Positions 1 to 8,074 of a stretch of DNA of 64,000 bases are shown here, in pieces. Position 1 is the first letter of the stretch; each line of letters begins with the position of its first letter. This DNA is from Serinicoccus profundi (GTDB taxonomy: Bacteria; Actinomycetota; Actinomycetes; Actinomycetales; Dermatophilaceae). The notes under the pieces are model-generated. The model saw nothing but the letters and a program-made list of their open reading frames with translations. It made no database searches and was not told the origin of the DNA. The stretch spans positions 806,001 to 870,000 of the forward strand of contig NZ_CP042862.1 in the NCBI RefSeq assembly GCF_008001015.1, read 5' to 3'. Position numbers and translations under genes: made by a program.

Positions 1-662
1 AGTCGGACGCGGACGACTACCGCTACTTCCCCGAGCCCGACCTCGTCCCGGTCGCGCCCTCCCGTGAGGACGTCGAGCGGCTGCGCGCCACCCTGCCGGA
101 GAACCCGGCGGAGCGGCGTCGCCGGCTCCAGACCGAGTGGGGCTACTCCGACCTCGAGATGCGCGACGTCGTCAACGCCGGCGCCGCCGAGGTCATCGAG
201 GAGACCGTCGCTGCCGGGGCGTCGCCCGCCGCCGCCCGCAAGTGGTGGATGGGTGAGCTCGCCCGCCGGGCCAAGACCGCGGGCGAGGAGGGGGAGCCGG
301 CGGCCCTGACGGACCTCGGCGTCACCCCGGCGCACGTCGCCGAGCTGGACCAGCTGGTCACCAGCGGCCGGCTCAACGACTCGATGGCCCGCCAGACGCT
401 GGAGGGCGTGCTGGCCGGCGAGGGCTCGCCCACCGAGGTCGCCGACGCCCGCGGCCTCGAGCTGGTGCAGGACGACGGTGCGCTGCAGACCGCCGTCGAC
501 GAGGTCATCGCGGAGAACGCCGACGTCGCCGAGAAGATCCGCGGCGGCAAGGTGCAGGCGGTCGGTGCGCTCATCGGTCAGGTGATGAAGAAGATGCGTG
601 GCCAGGCCGACGCCGGCAAGGCGCGCCAGCTCATCCTCGACACCCTCGGCGTCGAGGGTTGA
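1..662 (+). CDS. gatB: Asp-tRNA(Asn)/Glu-tRNA(Gln) amidotransferase subunit B, C-terminal part
   Basis: Only the last ~219 codons are present; the gene runs off the left edge and the reading frame begins at base 3. The visible part opens with SDADDYRYFPEPDLVP, the conserved GatB motif. It continues into the helical C-terminal tRNA-binding (YqeY-like) domain, with GRLNDSMARQTLEGVL and a tail resembling GQVMKKMRGQADAGKARQLILDTL. GatB binds the mischarged tRNA and works with GatA and GatC to amidate Glu-tRNA(Gln) and Asp-tRNA(Asn) in the cytoplasm. The stop touches the next gene, so the two may be co-transcribed. Identity is near certain; the start cannot be seen. Confidence 0.96.
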   Translation, partial: SDADDYRYFPEPDLVPVAPSREDVERLRATLPENPAERRRRLQTEWGYSDLEMRDVVNAGAAEVIEETVAAGASPAAARKWWMGELARRAKTAGEEGEPAALTDLGVTPAHVAELDQLVTSGRLNDSMARQTLEGVLAGEGSPTEVADARGLELVQDDGALQTAVDEVIAENADVAEKIRGGKVQAVGALIGQVMKKMRGQADAGKARQLILDTLGVEG

Positions 663-670
663 TCGAGCGT

Positions 671-1642
671 ATGCCGTCCCCCGAGCGAGAGACTCCGGTC
701 GCCGCCGTCCCCGAGGAGCTGCTCGCGCACCTCGGGGACGTCGACGGTGTCGAGGTGCTGCCCTACGACCACCACGACGCCGAGGCCCTGCCCGGGGGCG
801 GGCGTGACGTCGACGTCCTCGCGCTGTCGATGATCGCCGGGCCGTGGCTGAAGCGGATGGGTGAGGTGCCCGGGCTGCGCGCGGTCGTCCTGGCCTCCGC
901 GGGTTACGAGCACGCTCTGCCCTACCTGCCCGACGGGGTCGAGCTGGCCAACGCGGTCGGCGTGCACGACACCGCGACCAGCGAGCTGGCCCTCGCCCTG
1001 CTCCTCGCGGCCCAGCGGCAGCTGCCGCACCACGTGCTGCGCCAGGCGGACGGGGTCTGGGACCGCTCGGTCCCCGGCCCGTGGCGCTCGCTGGCCGACT
1101 CCACCGTGCTCGTCGTCGGCTACGGCGGCATCGGGACGGCCCTGACCCGTCGGCTCCTCGCCTGCGAGTGCGACGTGCTCGCGGTCGCCAGCGCCGACCG
1201 TGCGGGGGACGACCTGGTCGACCGCGTGCACGGCATCGACCGTCTGCCCGAGCTGCTGCCGCGCGCCGACGCGGTCGTGCTCATGCTGCCCCTCACCGAC
1301 CGCACCCGTGGCCTGCTGGGCGCCGCCGAGCTCGCTGCCCTGCCCGACGACGCCCTCGTCGTCAATGTCGCCCGCGGTCCGGTCGTCGACACCGACGCCC
1401 TGCTCGCCGAGTGCGCGAGCGGTCGGCTGCGGGCCGCCCTCGACGTCACCGACCCCGAGCCGCTCCCCGACGGACACCCCGCCTTCTCCACCCCGGGGGT
1501 CCTCGTCGTGCCGCACGTCGGGGGAGCCTCGCCGGCCTCGCTGCCGCGGATGGGAAGTTACTTGAATTCTCAACTCACGGCATACCGCGACAATGGTGTG
1601 CTGCTGCACCAGGTGGCCGGAACGGCGTCGTCCCCCCTCTGA
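671..1642 (+). CDS. D-isomer-specific 2-hydroxyacid dehydrogenase family protein
   Basis: About 323 residues. The middle holds a Rossmann NAD-binding motif (VLVVGYGGIGTALTRRL), followed by the family signature VNVARGPVVDTDALL with its catalytic Arg. The catalytic Glu lies near LDVTDPEPLPDGHP and the catalytic His in VLVVPHVGG. This family reduces 2-keto acids or oxidises D-2-hydroxy acids in the cytosol. The N-terminal half is a short catalytic domain without an ACT regulatory domain, so this is not a full SerA. I chose the ATG at 671; an in-frame TTG at 659 overlaps the gatB stop and is an alternative. The substrate cannot be told from sequence. Confidence 0.88.
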   Translation: MPSPERETPVAAVPEELLAHLGDVDGVEVLPYDHHDAEALPGGGRDVDVLALSMIAGPWLKRMGEVPGLRAVVLASAGYEHALPYLPDGVELANAVGVHDTATSELALALLLAAQRQLPHHVLRQADGVWDRSVPGPWRSLADSTVLVVGYGGIGTALTRRLLACECDVLAVASADRAGDDLVDRVHGIDRLPELLPRADAVVLMLPLTDRTRGLLGAAELAALPDDALVVNVARGPVVDTDALLAECASGRLRAALDVTDPEPLPDGHPAFSTPGVLVVPHVGGASPASLPRMGSYLNSQLTAYRDNGVLLHQVAGTASSPL

Positions 1643-1693
1643 TCTGCGATGACGTCGTTCTGGTGAACTTACGGCAACGATGTCGCTCAACCC

Positions 1694-1724
1694 TTGCGCA
1701 AACCTACCGGTTTCGTTATAGGGT
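1694..1724 (+). promoter_or_regulatory. Candidate promoter of the secreted subtilase gene, with a palindrome between its boxes
   Basis: A TTGCGC box (1694-1699) lies 17 bases before TATAGG (1717-1722); the overlapping TAGGGT is a TANNNT alternative. The spacer contains the inverted repeat AAACC-TACC-GGTTT (1700-1713), well placed for a repressor or activator. The leader to the GTG at 1810 is about 80 bases. Prediction from sequence only. Confidence 0.4.
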
Positions 1725-1809
1725 GCCACTGACCGAGCCCGTGGGAGGCGAGGTCTCATCTGCCGGCACCCGTTCTGGGGAACCGGCTCGACATATCAGG
1801 GGTTTCACA

Positions 1810-4701
1810 GTGACGTATCGCTCAACGTCGGGGGCACGCCGCGCCCTGGCCGTGGTGGCTGGTTTCAGCCTCATGGCTGGGATGGCGCCGGTGGCCGCTT
1901 CCGCGCTCGATGGACCGGCTGCCGCCGGCCCGGTCAGCATGACCGGGAACTTCCAGGACGGCACCTACATCGTGGTGCTCGACAAGCTGCCGCTGGCCAC
2001 CAACCCGGGCACCGCCGGGTCGGCCATGGCCAAGGTGGACACCACCTCGGCGAAGGCCATCTCCTACACCGACCAGCTGCTCGCGCAGCAGGACGGTGTC
2101 CTCCAGGGCGTCTCCGCCGAGCCGACCTACCGCTACACGGTCGCCCTCAACGGCTTCGCCGTGAAGCTCACCGCCGCCGAGGCCGCCGCGCTCTCCCAGC
2201 GCAGCGACGTCGTGTCGGTGACCCGTTCCACGATGCGCCAGCTGGACTCGGACATCCTGGGCGCGCCCGACGGCGCGCCGGCCAACCCCGACACCGACCT
2301 CTCGCCCGACCTGCTCGGTCTGCGCGGCGAGGGTGGCGTGTGGTCCCAGCTCGGGGGCCCGATGGAGGCCGGCAAGGGCACGGTCGTCGGCGTCATCGAC
2401 TCCGGCATCGCCTACGACAACGACTCCTTCGCCGCCGACGGTATGCCGGCCGCCCCCGCCGGGTGGGCCGGCGAGTGCGAGACCGGTGAGGGTGACGACG
2501 CGGGCGACTTCCCGGCCTCGGCCTGCACCAACAAGATCGTCGGCGCGCGCTATTTCGTCGAGGGAGCCCGCGCGGCCGGCTACAACCCGATCACGGCGGA
2601 GAGCGTCAGCCCGCTCGACACCGACGGGCACGGCTCGCACGTCGCGGGCACGGCGGTCGGTCGCGAGGTGTCCCTCGAGGACGCGGGCGGCGAGACCTAC
2701 GACCTGGCCGGCATGGTGCCGGGTGCCCACGTCGCGGCCTACAAGGTCTGCTACGACTTCGAGGACGTGAGCGGGTGCTTCCCGGACGACTCCATCGCGG
2801 CGATCGACGCCGCCGTGGCCGACGGCGTGGACGTCATCAACTTCTCGATCAGCGGTGACCCGACGACCTACGAGGACCCGGTCGACCTGGCCTTCAAGAA
2901 CGCCACGGCCGCCGGGGTCTTCAACACCGCCTCGGCCGGAAACTCGGCCGAGGACGGTGTCGCGGTCGCCCACATCGGTCCCTGGCAGACCACGGTCGGC
3001 GCATCGACCCACCGCGCCGAGGACGGCCCGGTCCCCTCGATCGGCAGCTTCTCCGGGCGCGGCCCGGTGGACGTCGCGCCGGACGAGCAGACCATCCTCA
3101 AGCCGGACCTCGGAGCCCCCGGCATCAACGTCCTGGCCGCTGTCGCGAGCGAGGGCGGCACGCCCGGCTGGAACTACCTCACCGGCACCTCGATGTCGTC
3201 GCCGCACGTCGCCGGTCTCGGCGCGCTCATCGCCGCCGAGTACCCGGAGTGGTCGCCGATGGCGGTCAAGTCGGCGCTGCAGACCTCGACCATCGACTAC
3301 GCCAACGCCGAGAGCAACCAGGCGGTCGTGGGTGGCACCGGCTTCGTCGAGCCGCGCGCCTTCCTCGAGCCCGGCCTGGTCTTCGACTCGGGCGAGGCCG
3401 ACTGGGACGCCTTCCTGGCCGACCCGTCGACCGGTTACGACCTCAACGCCGCCTACGTCTCGATCCCCGCGCTGGGTGCCGAGCCGACGGTCCTGACCCG
3501 GACCGTCACCAACCCCGGTGACGCCGACGCGACCTTCGAGGCCTCCTTCGCCGGTCCGGACACGCTGTCCGTGACCGTCGAGCCGTCCACGGTCACCGTG
3601 CCGGCCGGCGGCACCGCCGAGGTGACGATCTCCGTCGCCAACACCGGCGCGGCCACCGACGCCTGGCAGGAGGGTGACCTCAGCTGGACCTCCGGCGACA
3701 CCGTCGTCGAGATCCCGGTCCTGGCCCGCGGCCAGGTCGCCGGCGAGGACCCCGGCCCCGAGCCCGACCCGATGGTCGAGCGCGTGTTCGGCAAGGACCG
3801 CTACGCCACCGCCTCGGAGATCTCCGAGCTCTACCCGGCCATCGACACGGTCTACATCGCCTCCGGCACCGGCTTCGCCGACGCCATGTCGGGTTCGCCG
3901 GCCGCCACCCAGGGTCTGATCCCCCGGATGGCGACCACGCCCGACGGTGACCCGGCCCCGGTCCTGCTCACCAAGAACGACCACCTGCCCAACGCCACCA
4001 TCGCGGCGCTGGACACGCTGGACCCGAGCAACATCGTCATCCTCGGTGGCGACGGTGCGGTGTCCGAGGACGTCGAGGGCGACCTCGCGGCCTGGGGCGA
4101 CGTGACCCGCGTCGAGGGGACGGACCGTTACGAGACGTCCGCCAACCTCGCGATGATGTTCGGCGAGGACGTCGACACGGTCTACCTCGCCTCGGGCGAC
4201 GACGTGGCCTACGCCGACGCCCTGGCGGGCGCCGCCCGCGCAGGCAGCGAGACCGCCCCGGTCCTGCTGACCCGTCCGGACATGGTGCCCGCGGCCACGG
4301 CCGAGGCCCTGGCCACCCTCAACCCCGACACGATCGTCGTGCTCGGTGGCGAGGGTGCGGTGAGCGACGTCGTCTACACCCAGGTGCAGGCCGACGAGCG
4401 CATCTCCGGCGCCAACCGCTACGAGACCGCTGTCGCGATCTCGCAGGAGCACGACGCCGACATCCCGGTGGTCTACATCGCCTCCGGCCGGGACTTCCCG
4501 GACGCGCTGGCGGGCTCGGCCCTGGCCGGTCACGAGGACGTGCCGGTGCTGCTCACCAAGCCCAACCAGCTGCCCTCGGCGACGCTGGCCGAGCTGGACC
4601 GGCTCAGCCCCGAGCGGGTCGTCATCCTCGGTGGCACCAACGCGGTGTCGCAGCAGGTCGAGGACCGGCTCAACGAGGAGTACCCGGGTTGGGTCGGCTG
4701 A
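1810..4701 (+). CDS. Secreted S8 subtilisin-like serine peptidase with three C-terminal cell-wall-binding (CWB2) repeats
   Basis: 963 residues from the GTG at 1810. The open frame continues far upstream, but only this start gives a signal peptide (basic MTYRSTSGARR, then a hydrophobic stretch ending near ASA). Order of domains: signal peptide; I9-type inhibitor propeptide (~50-140, TYIVVLDKLPL ... LNGFAVKLTAAEA); S8 catalytic domain with Asp197 (GVIDSGI), His274 (DGHGSHVAG), oxyanion Asn378 (SAGNSAE) and Ser461 (GTSMSSPHVAG); a fibronectin-like domain with VEPSTVTVPAGGTAEV; and three CWB2 repeats (~658-963), each with RYxTA, DALxG, PVLLT and VVILGG motifs. Family knowledge: CWB2 repeats attach proteins non-covalently to the wall. 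It is monocistronic, followed by a strong hairpin. A second CWB2 subtilase lies at 55188-59129 with a different domain order. Confidence 0.93.
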   Translation: MTYRSTSGARRALAVVAGFSLMAGMAPVAASALDGPAAAGPVSMTGNFQDGTYIVVLDKLPLATNPGTAGSAMAKVDTTSAKAISYTDQLLAQQDGVLQGVSAEPTYRYTVALNGFAVKLTAAEAAALSQRSDVVSVTRSTMRQLDSDILGAPDGAPANPDTDLSPDLLGLRGEGGVWSQLGGPMEAGKGTVVGVIDSGIAYDNDSFAADGMPAAPAGWAGECETGEGDDAGDFPASACTNKIVGARYFVEGARAAGYNPITAESVSPLDTDGHGSHVAGTAVGREVSLEDAGGETYDLAGMVPGAHVAAYKVCYDFEDVSGCFPDDSIAAIDAAVADGVDVINFSISGDPTTYEDPVDLAFKNATAAGVFNTASAGNSAEDGVAVAHIGPWQTTVGASTHRAEDGPVPSIGSFSGRGPVDVAPDEQTILKPDLGAPGINVLAAVASEGGTPGWNYLTGTSMSSPHVAGLGALIAAEYPEWSPMAVKSALQTSTIDYANAESNQAVVGGTGFVEPRAFLEPGLVFDSGEADWDAFLADPSTGYDLNAAYVSIPALGAEPTVLTRTVTNPGDADATFEASFAGPDTLSVTVEPSTVTVPAGGTAEVTISVANTGAATDAWQEGDLSWTSGDTVVEIPVLARGQVAGEDPGPEPDPMVERVFGKDRYATASEISELYPAIDTVYIASGTGFADAMSGSPAATQGLIPRMATTPDGDPAPVLLTKNDHLPNATIAALDTLDPSNIVILGGDGAVSEDVEGDLAAWGDVTRVEGTDRYETSANLAMMFGEDVDTVYLASGDDVAYADALAGAARAGSETAPVLLTRPDMVPAATAEALATLNPDTIVVLGGEGAVSDVVYTQVQADERISGANRYETAVAISQEHDADIPVVYIASGRDFPDALAGSALAGHEDVPVLLTKPNQLPSATLAELDRLSPERVVILGGTNAVSQQVEDRLNEEYPGWVG

Positions 4702-4736
4702 CCTGACCTGACGCCGGGATCTCCCGGATGAGATGA

Positions 4737-4777
4737 CCGCAGGGCCGGGGTGGCGACGAGCCGCCCCGGCCCTGCGG
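4737..4777 (+). terminator. Strong hairpin terminator after the subtilase gene
   Basis: A perfect 14-bp inverted repeat (4737-4750 and 4764-4777, arm CCGCAGGGCCGGGG) with a 13-base loop, 35 bases after the stop codon. There is no T run, which is usual for high-GC actinobacterial hairpins. Confidence 0.75.
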
Positions 4778-4832
4778 CATACCCTGGCCACGGCGGGGAG
4801 ACTGGACGACGACACGACTCGGAGGTCGAGGT

Positions 4833-5339
4833 ATGCCCACACTGGTGCTCATCCGGCACGCGAAGGCCGAGGGTGCCCCCTCGCGACCCGGCGGTGACCA
4901 CGCCCGGGTGCTCGTGGACCGGGGCAGGCAGGACGCCGGGGTGCTCGGGCGCCTGCTCACCGAGGACGGCTGGGAGCCTGATCTGGCCCTCGTGTCGACG
5001 GCGGCGCGGGCCTGGCAGACCCTCGAGGCGCTGCTGGGGGAGGAGACGGTGGAGACGTGGCCGACGCGCCGGATCTACGACGGCGGGATCGACGGCGTGC
5101 TCGAGGCGATCCGCGAGGTGCCTGCGGCGGTGGACGTGCTCTGGGTCGTCGGCCACGAGCCGGTGATGTCGAGCACCGCGTGGGACCTCACCGACGTCGG
5201 GGTGCCGGACGCCCGTCGTGAGGCGCTGCACGGGGGCCTGCCGACGGCCTCCGCGGCGGTCGTCGAGCTGGACGGCTCGTGGTCGGACATCGGCGTGGGC
5301 GCGGGCCGGCTCGTCGCGGTCCGACGTGCGCGCGACTGA
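4833..5339 (+). CDS. SixA-like histidine phosphatase
   Basis: 168 residues. The start shows the phosphatase signature LVLIRHAKAE, in which the catalytic His follows Arg. Further on are STAARAWQTLEALL and VLWVVGHEPVMS, the second catalytic His region. The length matches the SixA branch of the histidine phosphatase superfamily, which removes phosphate from phosphohistidine or small phospho-substrates. The upstream sequence GGAGGTCGAGGT supplies a ribosome-binding site. It stands alone between the subtilase terminator and the ABC operon. The actual substrate is unknown. Confidence 0.85.
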   Translation: MPTLVLIRHAKAEGAPSRPGGDHARVLVDRGRQDAGVLGRLLTEDGWEPDLALVSTAARAWQTLEALLGEETVETWPTRRIYDGGIDGVLEAIREVPAAVDVLWVVGHEPVMSSTAWDLTDVGVPDARREALHGGLPTASAAVVELDGSWSDIGVGAGRLVAVRRARD

Positions 5340-5397
5340 ACCCGGTCCGGGCCGACGGCATACCGGAAAAGTCGTTGGCCGCGCACTCGTGAGCACG

Positions 5398-5403
5398 TAG
5401 AGT
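5398..5403 (+). promoter_or_regulatory. -10 box of the ABC-2 exporter operon (probably leaderless)
   Basis: TAGAGT ends 8 bases before the GTG at 5412, with no Shine-Dalgarno sequence in between. This places transcription initiation at or next to the start codon. Confidence 0.5.
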
Positions 5404-5411
5404 CTTCGCTC

Positions 5412-6335
5412 GTGCCTGCCGTGATCGCAGCCCGGGAGCTGCGCAAGACCTATGGGGACTTCACCGCCGTCGACGGGATCGATTTCGAGGTCGAGGCGGG
5501 GGAGAGCTTCGGGCTGCTCGGGCCCAACGGCGCCGGCAAGTCGACGACGATGCGGATGATCGGCGGGACGCTGGACCGGGACGGCGGCGAGCTGAGCGTC
5601 CTCGGGATGGACCCGGGACGGCAGGGCCCGGAGGTCCGGGCGCACCTCGGGGTGGTGCCCCAGCAGGACAACCTCGACGAGGAGCTGCGGGTCCGGGAGA
5701 ACATCGTCATGTACGGCCGATACTTCGGTCTGTCGCGGGCCTTCCTGCAGGTCAAGGCCGATGAGCTGCTGGCCTTCGCCCAGCTGGAGACCAAGGCCAA
5801 GGAGAAGGTCGGCAGCCTCTCCGGGGGGATGAAGCGCCGGCTCACCATCGCCCGCGGCCTCGTCAACGAGCCCAAGGTGCTGCTGCTCGACGAGCCGACG
5901 ACCGGGCTCGACCCGCAGGCCCGGCACGTCCTGTGGGACCGTCTCTTCCGGCTCAAGGAGGCCGGGACCACGCTCGTGGTCACCACGCACTTCATGGACG
6001 AGGCCGAGCAGCTGTGCGACCGGCTCATCGTCATCGACCACGGCCGGATCATGGCGCAGGGCAGCCCCGCCTCCCTCATCCGCGAGCACTCGACCCGCGA
6101 GGTGCTCGAGCTGCGCTTCGGCTCGGCCCGCAACGCCGCCGTCGTCGCCCAGCTCGAGGGGGTGGGCGAGCGCAACGAGGTGCTGCCCGACCGCATCCTC
6201 GTCTACGCCCGCGACGGCGAGGCCGCGCTCGAGCAGGTCACCGCTCGCGGGCTGCACCCGGTGACGTCGCTGGTGCGCCGTTCCTCGCTGGAGGACGTCT
6301 TCCTCCGCCTCACGGGGAGGTCGCTCGTTGACTGA
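5412..6335 (+). CDS. ABC-2 type exporter, ATP-binding protein (DrrA-like)
   Basis: 307 residues with GTG start. Walker A GPNGAGKST (~39-47), the Q-loop in VVPQQDNLDEEL, signature LSGGMKRR, Walker B LLLDEPTTGLDP and the switch His in VVTTHFMDEAEQL are all present. A ~70-residue C-terminal extension is typical of the daunorubicin/NodI group. It energises the two membrane proteins encoded next, with which it overlaps (the permease TTG at 6328 lies inside its 3' end). Probable role: export of a drug, lipid or polysaccharide-like substrate; the substrate cannot be inferred. A TAGAGT box just upstream suggests leaderless expression. Confidence 0.93.
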   Translation: MPAVIAARELRKTYGDFTAVDGIDFEVEAGESFGLLGPNGAGKSTTMRMIGGTLDRDGGELSVLGMDPGRQGPEVRAHLGVVPQQDNLDEELRVRENIVMYGRYFGLSRAFLQVKADELLAFAQLETKAKEKVGSLSGGMKRRLTIARGLVNEPKVLLLDEPTTGLDPQARHVLWDRLFRLKEAGTTLVVTTHFMDEAEQLCDRLIVIDHGRIMAQGSPASLIREHSTREVLELRFGSARNAAVVAQLEGVGERNEVLPDRILVYARDGEAALEQVTARGLHPVTSLVRRSSLEDVFLRLTGRSLVD

Positions 6336-7209
6336 GCCCGCCGGGGACCTGCGTGGCGTCGCGGAGTTCGACGCGGCCGGGCTCGTCGCCTCCGGGAGGG
6401 TGCCGCCGCACCACGAGATGGCGGCGCGCGCCCGACGTTCGGGCGCCTGGTTCTACGCCGAGACCACGCTGCGCGGCATGCGCGCCTTCGCGCTGCCCAT
6501 CGCGCTGTATGCCGTCCTCCAGCCGCTGCTCTACATGGTCGCCCTTGGGGTCGGGCTCGGCACGCTCGTCGATCGGGGCACCGGGCCGGTCGACGGGGTC
6601 GACTACCTCACCTTCGTCGCGCCGGCCCTGCTCGTCTCGACCGTCGTCATGTCGGTCACCGCCGAGATGACCTACCCGGTGATGAGCGGCTTCAAGTGGA
6701 ACCGGCTCTACTACGGGCCCGCAGCCTCCCCGCTGCAACCCGCCCAGATCGCGATCGGCCATCTGCTGGCGGTCGTCCTGCGCTTCGTGCTCCAGGGGGC
6801 GGCCTTCTGGATCATCATGGTCCTCTTCGGGGCGGCGCCCTCGGGGTGGTCGTGGCTGGTCGTGCCCGTGGGGGTGCTCACCGCGACCGCCTTCGGGACG
6901 CCGTTGCAGGCCTACGCCTCGACCCTGGAGGACGAGGGCTTCGAGTTCGCGTTCATCCAGCGCTTCGTGGTCATGCCGATGTTCCTCTTCGCCGGGACCT
7001 TCTTCCCGCTCTCGGCGATGCCGATCTGGCTGCACTGGATCGGCTGGATCTCGCCGGTGTGGCACGGGACGCAGCTGGCGCGGGTGGCGTCCTACGGCGC
7101 CGACGTCCCGCCCCTCCTCATCGTGGTCCACCTGGCCTTCCTCCTCGCCTGCACGGTCGGCGGCATCATCTGGGCGACCCGCTCCTACACCCGCAGGCTG
7201 CACTCGTGA
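6328..7209 (+). CDS. ABC-2 type transporter permease 1
   Basis: 293 residues from a TTG that overlaps the ATPase stop. About six hydrophobic segments: AFALPIALYAVLQPLLYMVALGVG, YLTFVAPALLVSTVVMSV, LRFVLQGAAFWIIMVLFGA, WLVVPVGVLTATAFG, RFVVMPMFLFAGTFFPL and LLIVVHLAFLLACTVGG. The FAGTFFPLSAMP loop followed by WISPVWHGTQLAR is the standard ABC-2 permease C-terminal signature. The N-terminal ~40 residues are cytoplasmic. A later start is possible because TTG initiation has no clear ribosome-binding site. It presumably pairs with the adjacent, sequence-divergent permease. Confidence 0.9.
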   Translation: MTEPAGDLRGVAEFDAAGLVASGRVPPHHEMAARARRSGAWFYAETTLRGMRAFALPIALYAVLQPLLYMVALGVGLGTLVDRGTGPVDGVDYLTFVAPALLVSTVVMSVTAEMTYPVMSGFKWNRLYYGPAASPLQPAQIAIGHLLAVVLRFVLQGAAFWIIMVLFGAAPSGWSWLVVPVGVLTATAFGTPLQAYASTLEDEGFEFAFIQRFVVMPMFLFAGTFFPLSAMPIWLHWIGWISPVWHGTQLARVASYGADVPPLLIVVHLAFLLACTVGGIIWATRSYTRRLHS

Positions 7210-8066
7210 GCGCGGTCGGACCGGGCGCACCGATCGGGCCGGGGTCGGCGGCGGTCGCCGCCACGGGGAGCGGACGCATACCTCTGCTCGCGTCCATGGC
7301 CTCGGGCAACGTCGCCGCCGTCCTGGAGCGCGGCTTCACCGTCGTCCGCAACCAGAACTGGATGATCCTCGTCTCCGGCTTCTTCGAGCCGGTGTTCTAC
7401 CTGCTGGCGATGGGCATCGGGATGGGCAGCCTCGTCGGGGAGGTGACCGGGCCCGACGGGCAGCCGATCGGGTATGCCGCCTACATCGCCCCGGCCCTGC
7501 TCGCGACGTCGGCGATGAACGGCGCGATCTACGACTCGACGTGGAACGTCTTCTTCAAGCTGCGCTTCGCCAAGCTCTACCAGGCGATGCTGCAGACCTC
7601 GCTCGGGCCGCTGGACGTCGCGCTCGGTGAGATCCTCATGGCGCTCTTCCGCGGTTTCCTCTATGCCCTGGGCTTCCTCGGCGTCATCGCCGCCATGGGC
7701 CTGGTGACCTCGTGGTGGTCGCTGCTCATGGTGCCGGCCGCGGTGCTCATCGCCTTCGGGTTCGCGGCGCTCGGGATGGGGATCACGAGCTATCTGACGA
7801 GCTTCCAGCAGATGGACCTCATCAACTTCGCGCTGCTGCCGATGTTCCTCTTCTCGGCGACGCTCTACCCGATCGGCGTCTACCCGGAGTGGATCCAGTG
7901 GTGCATCATGGCGATGCCGCTCTGGCACGGCGTCGAGCTCATGCGCCAGCTCTCGGTCGGCCACTTCGACGCGCTGACGTGGGTGCACAGCCTCTACTTC
8001 GTCGGCATGACGCTCCTCGGGCTGGCGCTGACGACCGTGCGGCTCCGGGCGCTGTTCCTGCGCTGA
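7206..8066 (+). CDS. ABC-2 type transporter permease 2
   Basis: 286 residues. The GTG at 7206 overlaps the previous stop (GTGA), indicating translational coupling. The frame stays open far upstream but would overlap permease 1, so the coupled GTG is preferred. Six hydrophobic spans are visible, with an N-terminal ERGFTVVRNQNWMILVSGFFEPVFYLLAMGIG and the signature LLPMFLFSATLYPIGVYPEWIQW ... PLWHGVELMRQL. It forms, with the two preceding genes, a likely heteromeric exporter. It is the last gene of the operon; the next gene is on the other strand. Confidence 0.9.
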   Translation: MSAVGPGAPIGPGSAAVAATGSGRIPLLASMASGNVAAVLERGFTVVRNQNWMILVSGFFEPVFYLLAMGIGMGSLVGEVTGPDGQPIGYAAYIAPALLATSAMNGAIYDSTWNVFFKLRFAKLYQAMLQTSLGPLDVALGEILMALFRGFLYALGFLGVIAAMGLVTSWWSLLMVPAAVLIAFGFAALGMGITSYLTSFQQMDLINFALLPMFLFSATLYPIGVYPEWIQWCIMAMPLWHGVELMRQLSVGHFDALTWVHSLYFVGMTLLGLALTTVRLRALFLR

Positions 8067-8074
8067 GGTCGGGC

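Noticed and set aside
1081-1809. Upstream extension of the subtilase reading frame to an ATG at 1081
   Set aside because: It overlaps the dehydrogenase gene out of frame, is Arg-rich low-complexity sequence, and would bury the signal peptide that begins at GTG 1810.
1643-1809. Possible c-di-AMP (ydaO) riboswitch before the cell-wall subtilase
   Set aside because: The GGGGAACCGG and AGGGGT fragments recall the motif, but I cannot trace its paired helices or conserved order.
1822-4842. A 1006-codon open frame antisense to the first subtilase
   Set aside because: It mirrors the subtilase codons, is Gly/Val/Arg/Asp-rich, and has no domain pattern. Long antisense frames are common in GC-rich DNA.
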